Below, one piece after another: positions 1-7,663 of a DNA stretch of 11,804 nucleotides (the first letter of the stretch is position 1; the number at the start of each line of letters is the position of its first letter). The position numbers were made by a program, and so were the translations under genes. The notes beneath the pieces were generated by a model. The model saw only the letters and a list, made by a program, of their open reading frames with translations, did not search any database and was not told where the DNA came from. The stretch is from JAGVLN01 sp964515755 (GTDB lineage Bacteria > Pseudomonadota > Alphaproteobacteria > Rickettsiales > JABSSG01). The DNA is taken from positions 1 to 11,804 of the forward strand of contig CAZEVK010000037.1 of NCBI GenBank assembly GCA_964515755.1. The letters are read 5' to 3'.

Positions 1-61
1 GGCTTTTGATAAGTCTGTAGAGTCTGTTCGTAGTTTGATGCAAGTAGTTAAGCTTAAGTAA
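1..61 (+). CDS. mdh: Malate dehydrogenase, C-terminal end only (partial)
   Basis: An open frame enters from the left edge (first full codon at base 2) and ends at TAA 59-61. It encodes about 19 residues, AFDKSVESVRSLMQVVKLK. The F-x-x-S-V-x-S-V-x-x-L pattern resembles the last helix of alphaproteobacterial NAD-dependent malate dehydrogenase. Mdh is also the gene normally found immediately before sucC in that class. Only 9 bases separate its stop from the sucC start, so it is probably the preceding gene of the same operon. The operon promoter should therefore lie outside the window. The identification rests on a short tail plus gene order, so it is moderately sure at best. Confidence 0.6.
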   Translation, partial: AFDKSVESVRSLMQVVKLK

Positions 62-65
62 GGGA
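61..65 (+). promoter_or_regulatory. Ribosome binding site of sucC
   Basis: AGGGA lies 5 bases before the ATG at 71 and shares its first base with the TAA stop of the preceding gene. This supports the chosen sucC start and a coupled transcript. Confidence 0.55.
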
Positions 66-70
66 AAGAA

Positions 71-1231
71 ATGAACGTTCATGAGTATCAAGCAAAAGAA
101 ATTTTCAGGCAATATGGCATACCAGTACCTTTTGGTCAGGTTGCGTTTAAGCCTCAGGAAGTAGACGACCTAGTCGCTAAGTTAAAGGGCAAGGTCTTGG
201 TAGTAAAAGCACAAATTCATGCTGGCGGCAGAGGTAAAGCTGGTGGTGTAAAGTTGGCAAAATCTCATGAAGAAGCGATAAAAATTGCTAGGGAAATGTT
301 TGGCATTACCCTTATAACTCACCAGACTGGGCCTAAAGGGCAAAAAGTTCGTAGAGTTTATATCGAAGAAGGCTCAAATATTGAAAAAGAATATTACCTT
401 AGCTTGATTTTAGACAGAGCTACTAGTTCGTTAGTGTTTATTGCTTCTATAGAAGGAGGAGTAGATATTGAAGAGGTTGCAGAGAGCCATCCCGATAAAA
501 TAGTTAAAGTAAGTGTAAAAAATCAATTATGGCCATTTCATGCTCGAAAGCTTGGATTTAAGCTGGGTTTTAGAGATGATAAATTAAAAAAATTCATGGC
601 TTTTGTTCCAAAACTATACAAACTTTTTACTGAAACCGACGCAAGTCAAATAGAGATAAATCCATTAGTTTTAACCGCTGAAGGTGACTTTATAGCTTTA
701 GATGCAAAACTTAATTTTGATGATAATGCCTTGTTTAGGCAGAAGGTAATTGCAGAAATGCGTGATGAGGATGAGGAAGATCCATTAGAGGTGCGTGCTC
801 AGCGCTCAGAACTAAATTACGTTAAAATGGATGGCACTATTGGTTGCATGGTTAATGGAGCCGGTCTTGCTATGGCAACTATGGATATAGTCAAACTCTA
901 CGGGGCCGAACCTGCAAATTTCCTTGATGTTGGTGGAGGCGCAACTAAAGAAAGAGTTTCGGAAGCATTTAAAATCATTTTATCTGATTCCAATGTTAAA
1001 GCCATATTGATCAATATTTTTGGTGGTATAATGCGATGTGATATTATTGCTGATGGTATTATAAGTGCTGTAAAAGAGGTGGGAGTGAATATACCGATAG
1101 TAGTACGTTTAGCAGGTACGAATTTTGAATTAGGCAAAAAAATGCTTGATGAATCTGGTTTAAAAATTATTTCAGCTGACGATTTAGCAGATGCTGCTCG
1201 TAAGGCTGTGTTATCAATAAAAACCGTTTAG
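71..1231 (+). CDS. sucC: Succinyl-CoA ligase (ADP/GDP-forming) beta subunit
   Basis: This is the beta subunit of succinyl-CoA synthetase, which pairs with SucD to convert succinyl-CoA, phosphate and NDP into succinate, CoA and NTP in the cytoplasm. The 386 residues match the usual bacterial length of about 388, and the N-terminus MNVHEYQAKEIF is the family start. The N-terminal ATP-grasp part carries VVKAQIHAGGRGKAGG at about 44-59, the nucleotide-binding region. EINPL at 195-199 and the Asp of ALDAK near 211 are the usual metal/nucleotide side chains. The C-terminal CoA-ligase domain has NGAGLAMATMD near 262-272, DVGGGA near 286-291 and the phosphate-contacting FGGIMRCD at about 317-324. It ends 13 bases before sucD. 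ATP or GTP specificity cannot be read safely from the sequence. Confidence 0.97.
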   Translation: MNVHEYQAKEIFRQYGIPVPFGQVAFKPQEVDDLVAKLKGKVLVVKAQIHAGGRGKAGGVKLAKSHEEAIKIAREMFGITLITHQTGPKGQKVRRVYIEEGSNIEKEYYLSLILDRATSSLVFIASIEGGVDIEEVAESHPDKIVKVSVKNQLWPFHARKLGFKLGFRDDKLKKFMAFVPKLYKLFTETDASQIEINPLVLTAEGDFIALDAKLNFDDNALFRQKVIAEMRDEDEEDPLEVRAQRSELNYVKMDGTIGCMVNGAGLAMATMDIVKLYGAEPANFLDVGGGATKERVSEAFKIILSDSNVKAILINIFGGIMRCDIIADGIISAVKEVGVNIPIVVRLAGTNFELGKKMLDESGLKIISADDLADAARKAVLSIKTV

Positions 1232-1233
1232 AT

Positions 1234-1237
1234 AAGG
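1234..1237 (+). promoter_or_regulatory. Ribosome binding site of sucD
   Basis: AAGG lies 7 bases before the ATG at 1245, within the 13-base gap after the sucC TAG stop. Confidence 0.45.
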
Positions 1238-1244
1238 CGAAATA

Positions 1245-2123
1245 ATGGCAGTATTAATTAATAAAAACACTAAAGTGATTTGTCAGGGATTTACTGGCTC
1301 ACAAGGAACATTTCATTCAGAGCAAGCTATAGCGTATGGTACAAAAATGGTTGGTGGTGTAACGCCGGGTAAAGGTGGTGATACGCATCTTGGTTTACCG
1401 GTATTTGATACTGTTGAAGAAGCAAAAGAGCTCACAAGCGCGGATGCGTCTGTGATTTATGTTCCACCAGCTTTTGCAGCTGATTCAATAATGGAGGCAA
1501 TAGAAGCCGAGATTGCTTTGGTAATTTGTATTACTGAAGGCATACCAGTTTTGGATATGATGAGAGTGAAAAGCGCTTTAGCAACATCTAAAACGCGACT
1601 AATTGGACCTAATTGCCCGGGAGTGATTACCCCTGGAGAATGTAAAATCGGTATTATGCCTGGTTATATTCATACACCTGGTAAAGTTGGTATTGTTTCA
1701 AGATCTGGAACTTTAACTTATGAAGCTGTCGCTCAAACAACAGCAGTTGGATTAGGTCAATCAACTTGTATTGGTATAGGTGGTGATCCAATAAATGGTA
1801 CTAATTTTATTGATTGTATAGAGATGTTTTTGAAGGATGATAAAACAGAATCAATAGTAATGATTGGTGAGATTGGCGGATCTGCAGAGGAAGAAGCTGC
1901 CGAGTTTGTGCGTTTATCTAAAATTAAGAAAAAAATGGTTGGATTTATAGCTGGAGTTACTGCACCTTCAGGAAAAAGAATGGGTCATGCAGGTGCTATA
2001 ATTTCCGGAGGTAAAGGTGGGGCTGAAGATAAGTTAGAAGCTTTCAAAAGAGCAGGCATTGTTGTTGCAGAATCTCCTGCTGAGATAGGTAGCACTTTAT
2101 TTAAAATAATGAAAAATCACTAA
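1245..2123 (+). CDS. sucD: Succinyl-CoA ligase alpha subunit
   Basis: This is the alpha subunit of succinyl-CoA synthetase. It binds CoA and carries the histidine that is transiently phosphorylated during catalysis. The 292 residues are close to the roughly 289 of characterised bacterial SucD. The N-terminal Rossmann-type CoA-binding domain shows CQGFTGSQGTFHSEQ at about 13-27. LIGPNCPGVITPGECKIG follows at about 119-136. The active-site loop GKRMGHAGAIISGG places the phosphohistidine at His248, and the partner acidic motif GEIGGSAEEE lies at about 208-217. It is intact, with no missing key residue. The TAA stop is followed directly by the ATG of sucA, which indicates cotranscription and probable translational coupling. 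Confidence 0.98.
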   Translation: MAVLINKNTKVICQGFTGSQGTFHSEQAIAYGTKMVGGVTPGKGGDTHLGLPVFDTVEEAKELTSADASVIYVPPAFAADSIMEAIEAEIALVICITEGIPVLDMMRVKSALATSKTRLIGPNCPGVITPGECKIGIMPGYIHTPGKVGIVSRSGTLTYEAVAQTTAVGLGQSTCIGIGGDPINGTNFIDCIEMFLKDDKTESIVMIGEIGGSAEEEAAEFVRLSKIKKKMVGFIAGVTAPSGKRMGHAGAIISGGKGGAEDKLEAFKRAGIVVAESPAEIGSTLFKIMKNH

Positions 2124-4928
2124 ATGAGTAACGAAAAGTTTTTAAAGAGCTCTTTTTTATTTGGCAGTAATGCAGCTTATTTGGAAGAGCTATATGTAAA
2201 TTATTTACAGGATAAAGCATCGGTAAGTAAAGATTGGCAGGATATTTTTGCTAACTTAAATGAGAGTAATCCTCAAGATGCAATTAAATCTATACAGGCT
2301 CATCATAATTTTCATAAAGTAACTAATCAAAAATCTTTATCTAATGTTACCAACATTACTAATGGTAATTGTTTAGATTTGCGTGCTAAAATACTGATCG
2401 ATTCTTATAGAGAAAGAGGTCATTTTTTAGCCAAAATAGATCCTTTAGAGTTAGAGAAATTGCCAATAGAACAAAATTTGTCATTGGATTTGGAAAGTTT
2501 TGGGATAACTAGCCAAGATTTAGACAAGGTAATATCTTTTAGAGGTAAATCCATAACTATTCGTGATTTAGAAATCCAACTTAAAAAAATATACTCGACT
2601 AATAGCGGGTATGAGTTTGCTCACATAAATAATAGCGAAGAAGTTAAATGGCTAACTGATCGTGTTGAAAATTACAATGATCAGAATGAGCTATCCAAAA
2701 ATGATCGGGAAGATATTTTAAGAAGTTTAATCGAGGTAGAAAGTTTTGAGCAGTTTCTACAAACAAAATTTCCTTCAGCTAAAAGATTCTCTGTTGAAGG
2801 TGCGGATAACTCTATAATTTCTATGCAATGGGTTATAAATACAGCTGCTGCTGATAACGTAAAAGAAGCTGTTATAGGGATGGCTCATAGAGGTAGATTA
2901 AATACCTTAACAAAAATTCTTGGTAAGTCTTATATTGCCATGTTATCAGAATTTCAAGGCGGCATCCCTTTTCCTGATGGTCTAGGTTTATCTGGAGATG
3001 TAAAATATCATATAGGATTCTCTAGAGATGAGGAAATAAAAGGTAAAAAAATTCATCTCTCAATGATGCCTAATCCTTCTCATCTTGAAGCTGTTAATCC
3101 AGTAGTTGCCGGTAAGGTTAGAGCTAAACAGGATTTCTTAGAAGATAAAAAAAGACATGATGTGATAGGTATATTAGTTCATGGTGATGCTTCTTTTTCT
3201 GGGCAAGGTGTAGTTACAGAATCTTTTATGCTTAGTGACCTAGAAGGATATAATGTTGGTGGTATAGTTCACATTATTGTTGATAATCAAGTTGGCTTTA
3301 CTGCTACTGCTAAAAATGCTAGAGCTAGTCGCTATCCATCTGAAGTTGCAAAAATAATAGAAGCGCCGATTTTTCATGTTAATGGTAATGATGCCGAGGC
3401 AGTAGTAAAAGTTACACGAATAGCAACAGAGTATCGTAATAAATTTGGAAAAGACACTGTTATACACATTTTGTGTTATAGGCTTTATGGACATAATGAA
3501 ATGGATGAACCAAGGTTTACTCAGCCTTCTATGTATAAAAAAATAGTTACTTTAGAAACTTCTGGTAAAATATATGCTAATGAGTTGTTAGCAACTAAAG
3601 TAATAGACGATAAATATTATGATAATTATAAAGCTGAGTTTAAAGAAAAATTAGAAAACGATTTAATAGAAGCAAAAACTTTTAAACCTGAAAAAGCAGA
3701 TTGGTTTGAAGGCTTATGGACTAATTTTGGTAATTTTCATTTAGGTAAGGCTTTAGATAAAGCTACTGGTGTAAAAATTTCAGAATTAAAAACCATCGGT
3801 CTAAAACTTTGTGAGGTTTCGGAAGAAATCGCAGTAAATAATAAAATTACTAGACAACTTGAAGCTAGAAAAGAGATGATGCAAACCGGCAAAGATGTAA
3901 ACTGGGCAACTGCAGAGGCTTTAGCATTTGGCTCTTTGCTGGTAGAAAAAATAAATGTAAGACTTAGTGGTCAAGATAGTGGAAGAGGTACTTTTTCACA
4001 AAGACATAGTGTATTGGTTGATCAGAGAAATGATTCATTATACATTCCATTAAATCATTTAGAAAAGAACCAAGGAGTATACGAAGTAATTGATAGTAAT
4101 CTTTCGGAATACGCAGTAATGGGTTTTGAATACGGTTATAGTACTGCTAATCCTAATAATTTAGTATTATGGGAAGGTCAATATGGCGATTTTGTTAATG
4201 GCGCACAAATCATTATAGATCAATTTATTTCGTCTGCGGAATCAAAATGGTTAAGATCAAGTGGTATAGTATTGTTACTGCCACATGCTTACGAAGGTGA
4301 TGGTCCAGAACATAGCTCTGCAAGGTTGGAAAGATTTTTACAATTATGTGCTGAAGACAATATACAAGTAGTAAATTGTACCACTCCTGCTTCTTATTTT
4401 CATGTGCTAAGACGACAGATTCATCGAAATTATCGAAAGCCTTTAGTGATTATGACTCCAAAGTCATTATTGAGACATAAGTTAGCCGTTTCCTCTCTTG
4501 AAGATTTTGCAGAAAATACAAAATTTAAAACCATTATTCCAGAGATAGCAAAAATATCTAACCCTAAGAAAGTGGTGTTATGTAGCGGTAAGGTTTATTA
4601 CGATTTATTAGAATATAGAGAAGCTAATAAAATTGATGATGTAGCGATAATTAGGCTAGAGCAGCTTTATCCTTTCCCAAAATTAGAATTGCAAGAAGAA
4701 CTTTCTAAGTATAAGAATGCTGAAATTATATGGTGTCAGGAAGAGCCGGAGAATATGGGAGCTTGGTGCTTTTTGCAGTCGCAAATAAATGATTTGATGG
4801 TAGAATGCAAAATTAAAGGTATCATAAAGTATGTTGGAAGAACAGCATATGCTTCAGCTTCTGATGGATATAGCTCGATTCATCGTAAAATCCAAGAAGC
4901 TTTAGTAAAAAAGGCTATTAATTCTTAA
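2124..4928 (+). CDS. sucA: 2-oxoglutarate dehydrogenase E1 component
   Basis: This is thiamine-diphosphate-dependent E1o, which decarboxylates 2-oxoglutarate and passes the succinyl group to the lipoyl arm of SucB. The 934 residues match the usual length of about 933. The short N-terminal E2-binding helix (FGSNAAYLEELYVNYLQD) is present, which supports this start. HRGRLN is at 255-260. The ThDP/Mg motif runs from GDASFSGQG (G354-D355) to DNQVGF (N388), and the family signature YGHNEMDEPRFTQP follows at about 453-466. The pyrimidine-binding half has RLSGQDSGRGTFSQRHSV from 613 and PHAYEGDGPEHSSARLER from 720. The start codon abuts the sucD stop (TAAATG) and I see no convincing Shine-Dalgarno, so translation probably depends on ribosomes finishing sucD. 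Confidence 0.98.
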   Translation: MSNEKFLKSSFLFGSNAAYLEELYVNYLQDKASVSKDWQDIFANLNESNPQDAIKSIQAHHNFHKVTNQKSLSNVTNITNGNCLDLRAKILIDSYRERGHFLAKIDPLELEKLPIEQNLSLDLESFGITSQDLDKVISFRGKSITIRDLEIQLKKIYSTNSGYEFAHINNSEEVKWLTDRVENYNDQNELSKNDREDILRSLIEVESFEQFLQTKFPSAKRFSVEGADNSIISMQWVINTAAADNVKEAVIGMAHRGRLNTLTKILGKSYIAMLSEFQGGIPFPDGLGLSGDVKYHIGFSRDEEIKGKKIHLSMMPNPSHLEAVNPVVAGKVRAKQDFLEDKKRHDVIGILVHGDASFSGQGVVTESFMLSDLEGYNVGGIVHIIVDNQVGFTATAKNARASRYPSEVAKIIEAPIFHVNGNDAEAVVKVTRIATEYRNKFGKDTVIHILCYRLYGHNEMDEPRFTQPSMYKKIVTLETSGKIYANELLATKVIDDKYYDNYKAEFKEKLENDLIEAKTFKPEKADWFEGLWTNFGNFHLGKALDKATGVKISELKTIGLKLCEVSEEIAVNNKITRQLEARKEMMQTGKDVNWATAEALAFGSLLVEKINVRLSGQDSGRGTFSQRHSVLVDQRNDSLYIPLNHLEKNQGVYEVIDSNLSEYAVMGFEYGYSTANPNNLVLWEGQYGDFVNGAQIIIDQFISSAESKWLRSSGIVLLLPHAYEGDGPEHSSARLERFLQLCAEDNIQVVNCTTPASYFHVLRRQIHRNYRKPLVIMTPKSLLRHKLAVSSLEDFAENTKFKTIIPEIAKISNPKKVVLCSGKVYYDLLEYREANKIDDVAIIRLEQLYPFPKLELQEELSKYKNAEIIWCQEEPENMGAWCFLQSQINDLMVECKIKGIIKYVGRTAYASASDGYSSIHRKIQEALVKKAINS

Positions 4929-4935
4929 TAGGAGT
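4929..4935 (+). promoter_or_regulatory. Ribosome binding site of sucB
   Basis: TAGGAGT, with AGGAG ending 5 bases before the ATG at 4940, is the strongest Shine-Dalgarno in the operon. It sits entirely within the 11-base sucA-sucB gap. Confidence 0.65.
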
Positions 4936-4939
4936 AAAA

Positions 4940-6100
4940 ATGACCGTACAAATAAAAGTTCCATCTTTAGGTGAATCAGTAACAGAAGCAACTATTGCCA
5001 AATGGTATAAGAAAAAAGGCGATGCTATTAAAAAAAATGAAGTTTTAATAGAACTGGAAACTGATAAAGTTGCTTTAGAGGTATCAGCTGAAGCTGATGG
5101 AGTATTGGAAGAGGTTTTGTTTAATGAGGGTGATACTGTTGCTATAGGAGCTATATTGGGCTCTATAAAAGAAGGTGCTGTGACAAATACAATTGAAAAA
5201 AAACAAGAAGTAAAGTCAGAAGCTATTTCTAAACCAGCAGTTGTTGAACCTGATAGAAAAGAAGAGTTATCTCCTGCTGTTAGAAAAATGGTAGTTGAGA
5301 ATAATCTTAATGCGAATGAAATTCCCGGAACTGGCAAAGATGGTAGAATTATAAAAGGTGATGTGTTGAATGTTTTAGATTCTGGTTCTGTAGCGCATGG
5401 AGTACGAGAAGAACGAGTCAAAATGACCAGATTGCGTAAAAGAATTGCTGAGAGACTAAAGGAGTCGCAAAACACTGCAGCAATGCTAACTACTTTTAAT
5501 GAAGTAGATATGACCAACGTTATGCAATTACGTAGTAAACATCAAGAAGCTTTCACTAAAAAACATAACGTAAAGCTTGGTTTTATGTCATTTTTTGTTA
5601 AAGCAGTAGTTGCTGCTTTAAAAGAGATACCAGCAGTTAATGCTGAAATAGATGGTGAGGACATTATTTATAAAAATCATTATGATATTAGCATAGCAGT
5701 TGGTACAGAACAAGGGTTGGTGGTTCCTGTTGTGCGTAATGCAGACATACTTTCATTTGCTGAGATAGAGATAGAAATAGCCAATTTAGCAAAAAAAGCT
5801 CGTGAAGGGAAATTGACCATGCAAGATCTAACTGGCGGGACTTTCACTATAACTAATGGTGGAACTTATGGATCTCTTCTATCTACGCCAATCATAAATC
5901 CGCCTCAATCAGGAATTTTGGGAATGCATAAAACCCAAGATAGGGCAGTAGTTATAGATAGCAAAATTGAAATTAGACCAATGATGTATGTTGCTCTTTC
6001 TTATGATCATAGACTTGTTGATGGTAAAGAAGCAGTAACTTTCTTGGTAAGGGTAAAAGAAAATATTGAAGCTCCTGATCGTTTATTATTTGATTTATAA
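4940..6100 (+). CDS. sucB: 2-oxoglutarate dehydrogenase E2, dihydrolipoyl succinyltransferase
   Basis: This is the core E2o subunit, which carries the succinyl group on lipoyl-lysine and transfers it to CoA. Its 386 residues follow the family plan. A single lipoyl domain (about 2-78) has the modified lysine at K43 in ETDKVALE. A short charged linker follows. The peripheral-subunit (E1/E3) binding domain at about 108-146 contains SPAVRKMVVENN and GTGKDGRIIKGDV. The catalytic acyltransferase domain spans about 156-386. The catalytic signature DHRLVDG puts His357 and Asp361 in place, and GTFTITNGGTYGSLLSTPI at about 300-318 is the standard active-site segment. One lipoyl domain and SucA next door identify the succinyl rather than acetyl form. 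It lies 11 bases after sucA and 9 before lpdA. Confidence 0.98.
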   Translation: MTVQIKVPSLGESVTEATIAKWYKKKGDAIKKNEVLIELETDKVALEVSAEADGVLEEVLFNEGDTVAIGAILGSIKEGAVTNTIEKKQEVKSEAISKPAVVEPDRKEELSPAVRKMVVENNLNANEIPGTGKDGRIIKGDVLNVLDSGSVAHGVREERVKMTRLRKRIAERLKESQNTAAMLTTFNEVDMTNVMQLRSKHQEAFTKKHNVKLGFMSFFVKAVVAALKEIPAVNAEIDGEDIIYKNHYDISIAVGTEQGLVVPVVRNADILSFAEIEIEIANLAKKAREGKLTMQDLTGGTFTITNGGTYGSLLSTPIINPPQSGILGMHKTQDRAVVIDSKIEIRPMMYVALSYDHRLVDGKEAVTFLVRVKENIEAPDRLLFDL

Positions 6101-6109
6101 AGGTTAGTT

Positions 6110-7510
6110 ATGGAACAATTTGATGTGGTTGTAATTGGTGGTGGCCCAGGTGGATATGTTGCGGCAATTAGAGCTGCGCAATTGGGCTTTAAAACTGCTT
6201 GTATAGAAAAACGTGGTTCTTTAGGAGGTACTTGTTTAAATATTGGTTGTATACCTTCAAAAGCGTTGTTAAATTCTTCAGAAAAATATGCTGAAGCTAA
6301 AGATGAGTTCATTCATCACGGGATCAAATGCGAAAAATTATCCCTTGATTTAAATGCTCTTCTTGCTCGTAAAGATAAGGTTGTATTAGACCTCACTAAA
6401 GGAATTGAAGGTTTATTTAAAAAGAATAAAATTAGCTATTTTATAGGCGCCGGTAAAATTTTAGCTAATAATATTGTTGAATGTCAAAATAATAATAAAT
6501 CCGAACAAATCCGGGCTAAGCATATAATTATTGCAACTGGCTCTGATAGTATAAATATTCCTGGAATTACTATTGATGAAGAGAGTATCGTTACTTCTAC
6601 CGGTGCTTTATCTTTGAAAAAAATTCCTAAAAAAATGATAGTGATTGGTGCTGGCTATATTGGTTTAGAGATGGGATCAGTGTGGTTAAGATTAGGTGCT
6701 GAAGTTGAAGTAATAGAGTTTTTAGATAGAATAGTTCCGGCTATGGACAAAGAAGTGGCTAAAAATTTACAAAAATCTCTTGAAAAACAAGGCATGAAAT
6801 TTAGGTTGAACACAAAAGTTTTATCAGCAATTAAATCCAAAAATGGAGTGGAATTAGAAATTGATTCAGCTAACGGTGGCCAAAAAGAAAAAATTAATAC
6901 GGATGTTCTGTTAGTGGCGATTGGAAGAAAAGCTTATACTAAAGGCTTAGGATTGGAAGAACTAGGTGTTGCTCTTGATAATAGAGGAAGAGTTTTGGTT
7001 AATGATAAATTTGCAACTAATATTGACGGCATATATGCTATTGGTGATGTTATTGTCGGGCCTATGCTTGCGCACAAAGCTGAGGAAGAAGGTGTTGCTG
7101 TTATTGAATTAATAGCTGGTCAGGCTGGTCATGTTAATTATAGTGCTATACCTGGCGTGATTTATACTTGGCCGGAAGTTGCTACTGTTGGCAAAACCGA
7201 AGAAGAATTGCAAGAAGCAGAAGTGGAATATGCAATTGGTAAATTCCCATTTATGGCTAATAGCCGTGCAAGGGCAGTTGATTCTACAGAGGGTTTTGTA
7301 AAAGTTTTGGCATGTAAAAAAACTGACAAAGTTTTAGGAGTACATATTATTGGTCCTGATGCAGGAACACTCATTGCAGAAGCTGTGTTGGCTATGGAAT
7401 ATTCAGCGTCAGCTGAGGATATAGCACGTATTTGCCATGCTCATCCAACTTTGAATGAAGCGGTGAAAGAAGCCGCACTAGCTGTTGCTGGACGGGCAAT
7501 TCATATTTAG
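6110..7510 (+). CDS. lpdA: Dihydrolipoyl dehydrogenase (E3)
   Basis: This FAD-dependent E3 reoxidises the dihydrolipoyl arm of SucB and reduces NAD+. Its 466 residues are typical. The FAD-binding GGGPGGY is at about 10-16, and the redox disulfide GGTCLNIGCIPSKALL has Cys42 and Cys47. The NAD-binding GAGYIG at 180-185 is followed by Glu203 in VIE, which fits NAD rather than NADP. The second FAD contact, AIGDV, is near 310-314. The dimer-interface catalytic motif HAHPTLNE has His445 and Glu450. AAAGG-like bases at 6099-6103 sit 6 bases before the ATG. As the last gene of the operon it mainly serves the 2-oxoglutarate complex. It could also serve other lipoyl complexes, which this window cannot show. 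Confidence 0.97.
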   Translation: MEQFDVVVIGGGPGGYVAAIRAAQLGFKTACIEKRGSLGGTCLNIGCIPSKALLNSSEKYAEAKDEFIHHGIKCEKLSLDLNALLARKDKVVLDLTKGIEGLFKKNKISYFIGAGKILANNIVECQNNNKSEQIRAKHIIIATGSDSINIPGITIDEESIVTSTGALSLKKIPKKMIVIGAGYIGLEMGSVWLRLGAEVEVIEFLDRIVPAMDKEVAKNLQKSLEKQGMKFRLNTKVLSAIKSKNGVELEIDSANGGQKEKINTDVLLVAIGRKAYTKGLGLEELGVALDNRGRVLVNDKFATNIDGIYAIGDVIVGPMLAHKAEEEGVAVIELIAGQAGHVNYSAIPGVIYTWPEVATVGKTEEELQEAEVEYAIGKFPFMANSRARAVDSTEGFVKVLACKKTDKVLGVHIIGPDAGTLIAEAVLAMEYSASAEDIARICHAHPTLNEAVKEAALAVAGRAIHI

Positions 7511-7562
7511 TTTACAGCTAACTCAAAATAAGTTTAATATATTCAGGTTAAAATGAGCACTT

Positions 7563-7578
7563 ATGTTTACTAAAACAT
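7563..7578. terminator. Weak hairpin between convergent genes, possible terminator
   Basis: ATGTTT-ACTA-AAACAT is a perfect 6-bp stem with a 4-base loop, followed on the plus strand by TTATATTTCT. It lies 52 bases after the lpdA stop in the 153-bp gap (7511-7663) where lpdA and the minus-strand membrane gene converge. The stem has only one GC pair and the T tract is interrupted, so it is a poor intrinsic terminator. No better candidate is visible in the gap, and I see no gene there. Confidence 0.2.
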
Positions 7579-7663
7579 TTATATTTCTATTAAGTTCATT
7601 CTGTAGACAGATATTTAGAAAATATAATAATACAGTATGTCATTACCATTATTTGGATAGTCC

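Noticed and set aside
4918..5517. A 199-codon open frame on the minus strand antisense to sucB
   Set aside because: It lies almost wholly within sucB, is rich in Ser, Thr and Phe as expected from the reverse of a Glu/Lys-rich frame, and shows no family motif. It is a shadow frame.
7553..7573. A tiny ATG frame (MSTYVY) in the gap after lpdA
   Set aside because: Six codons, no ribosome binding site of note, and it overlaps the weak hairpin. Chance.
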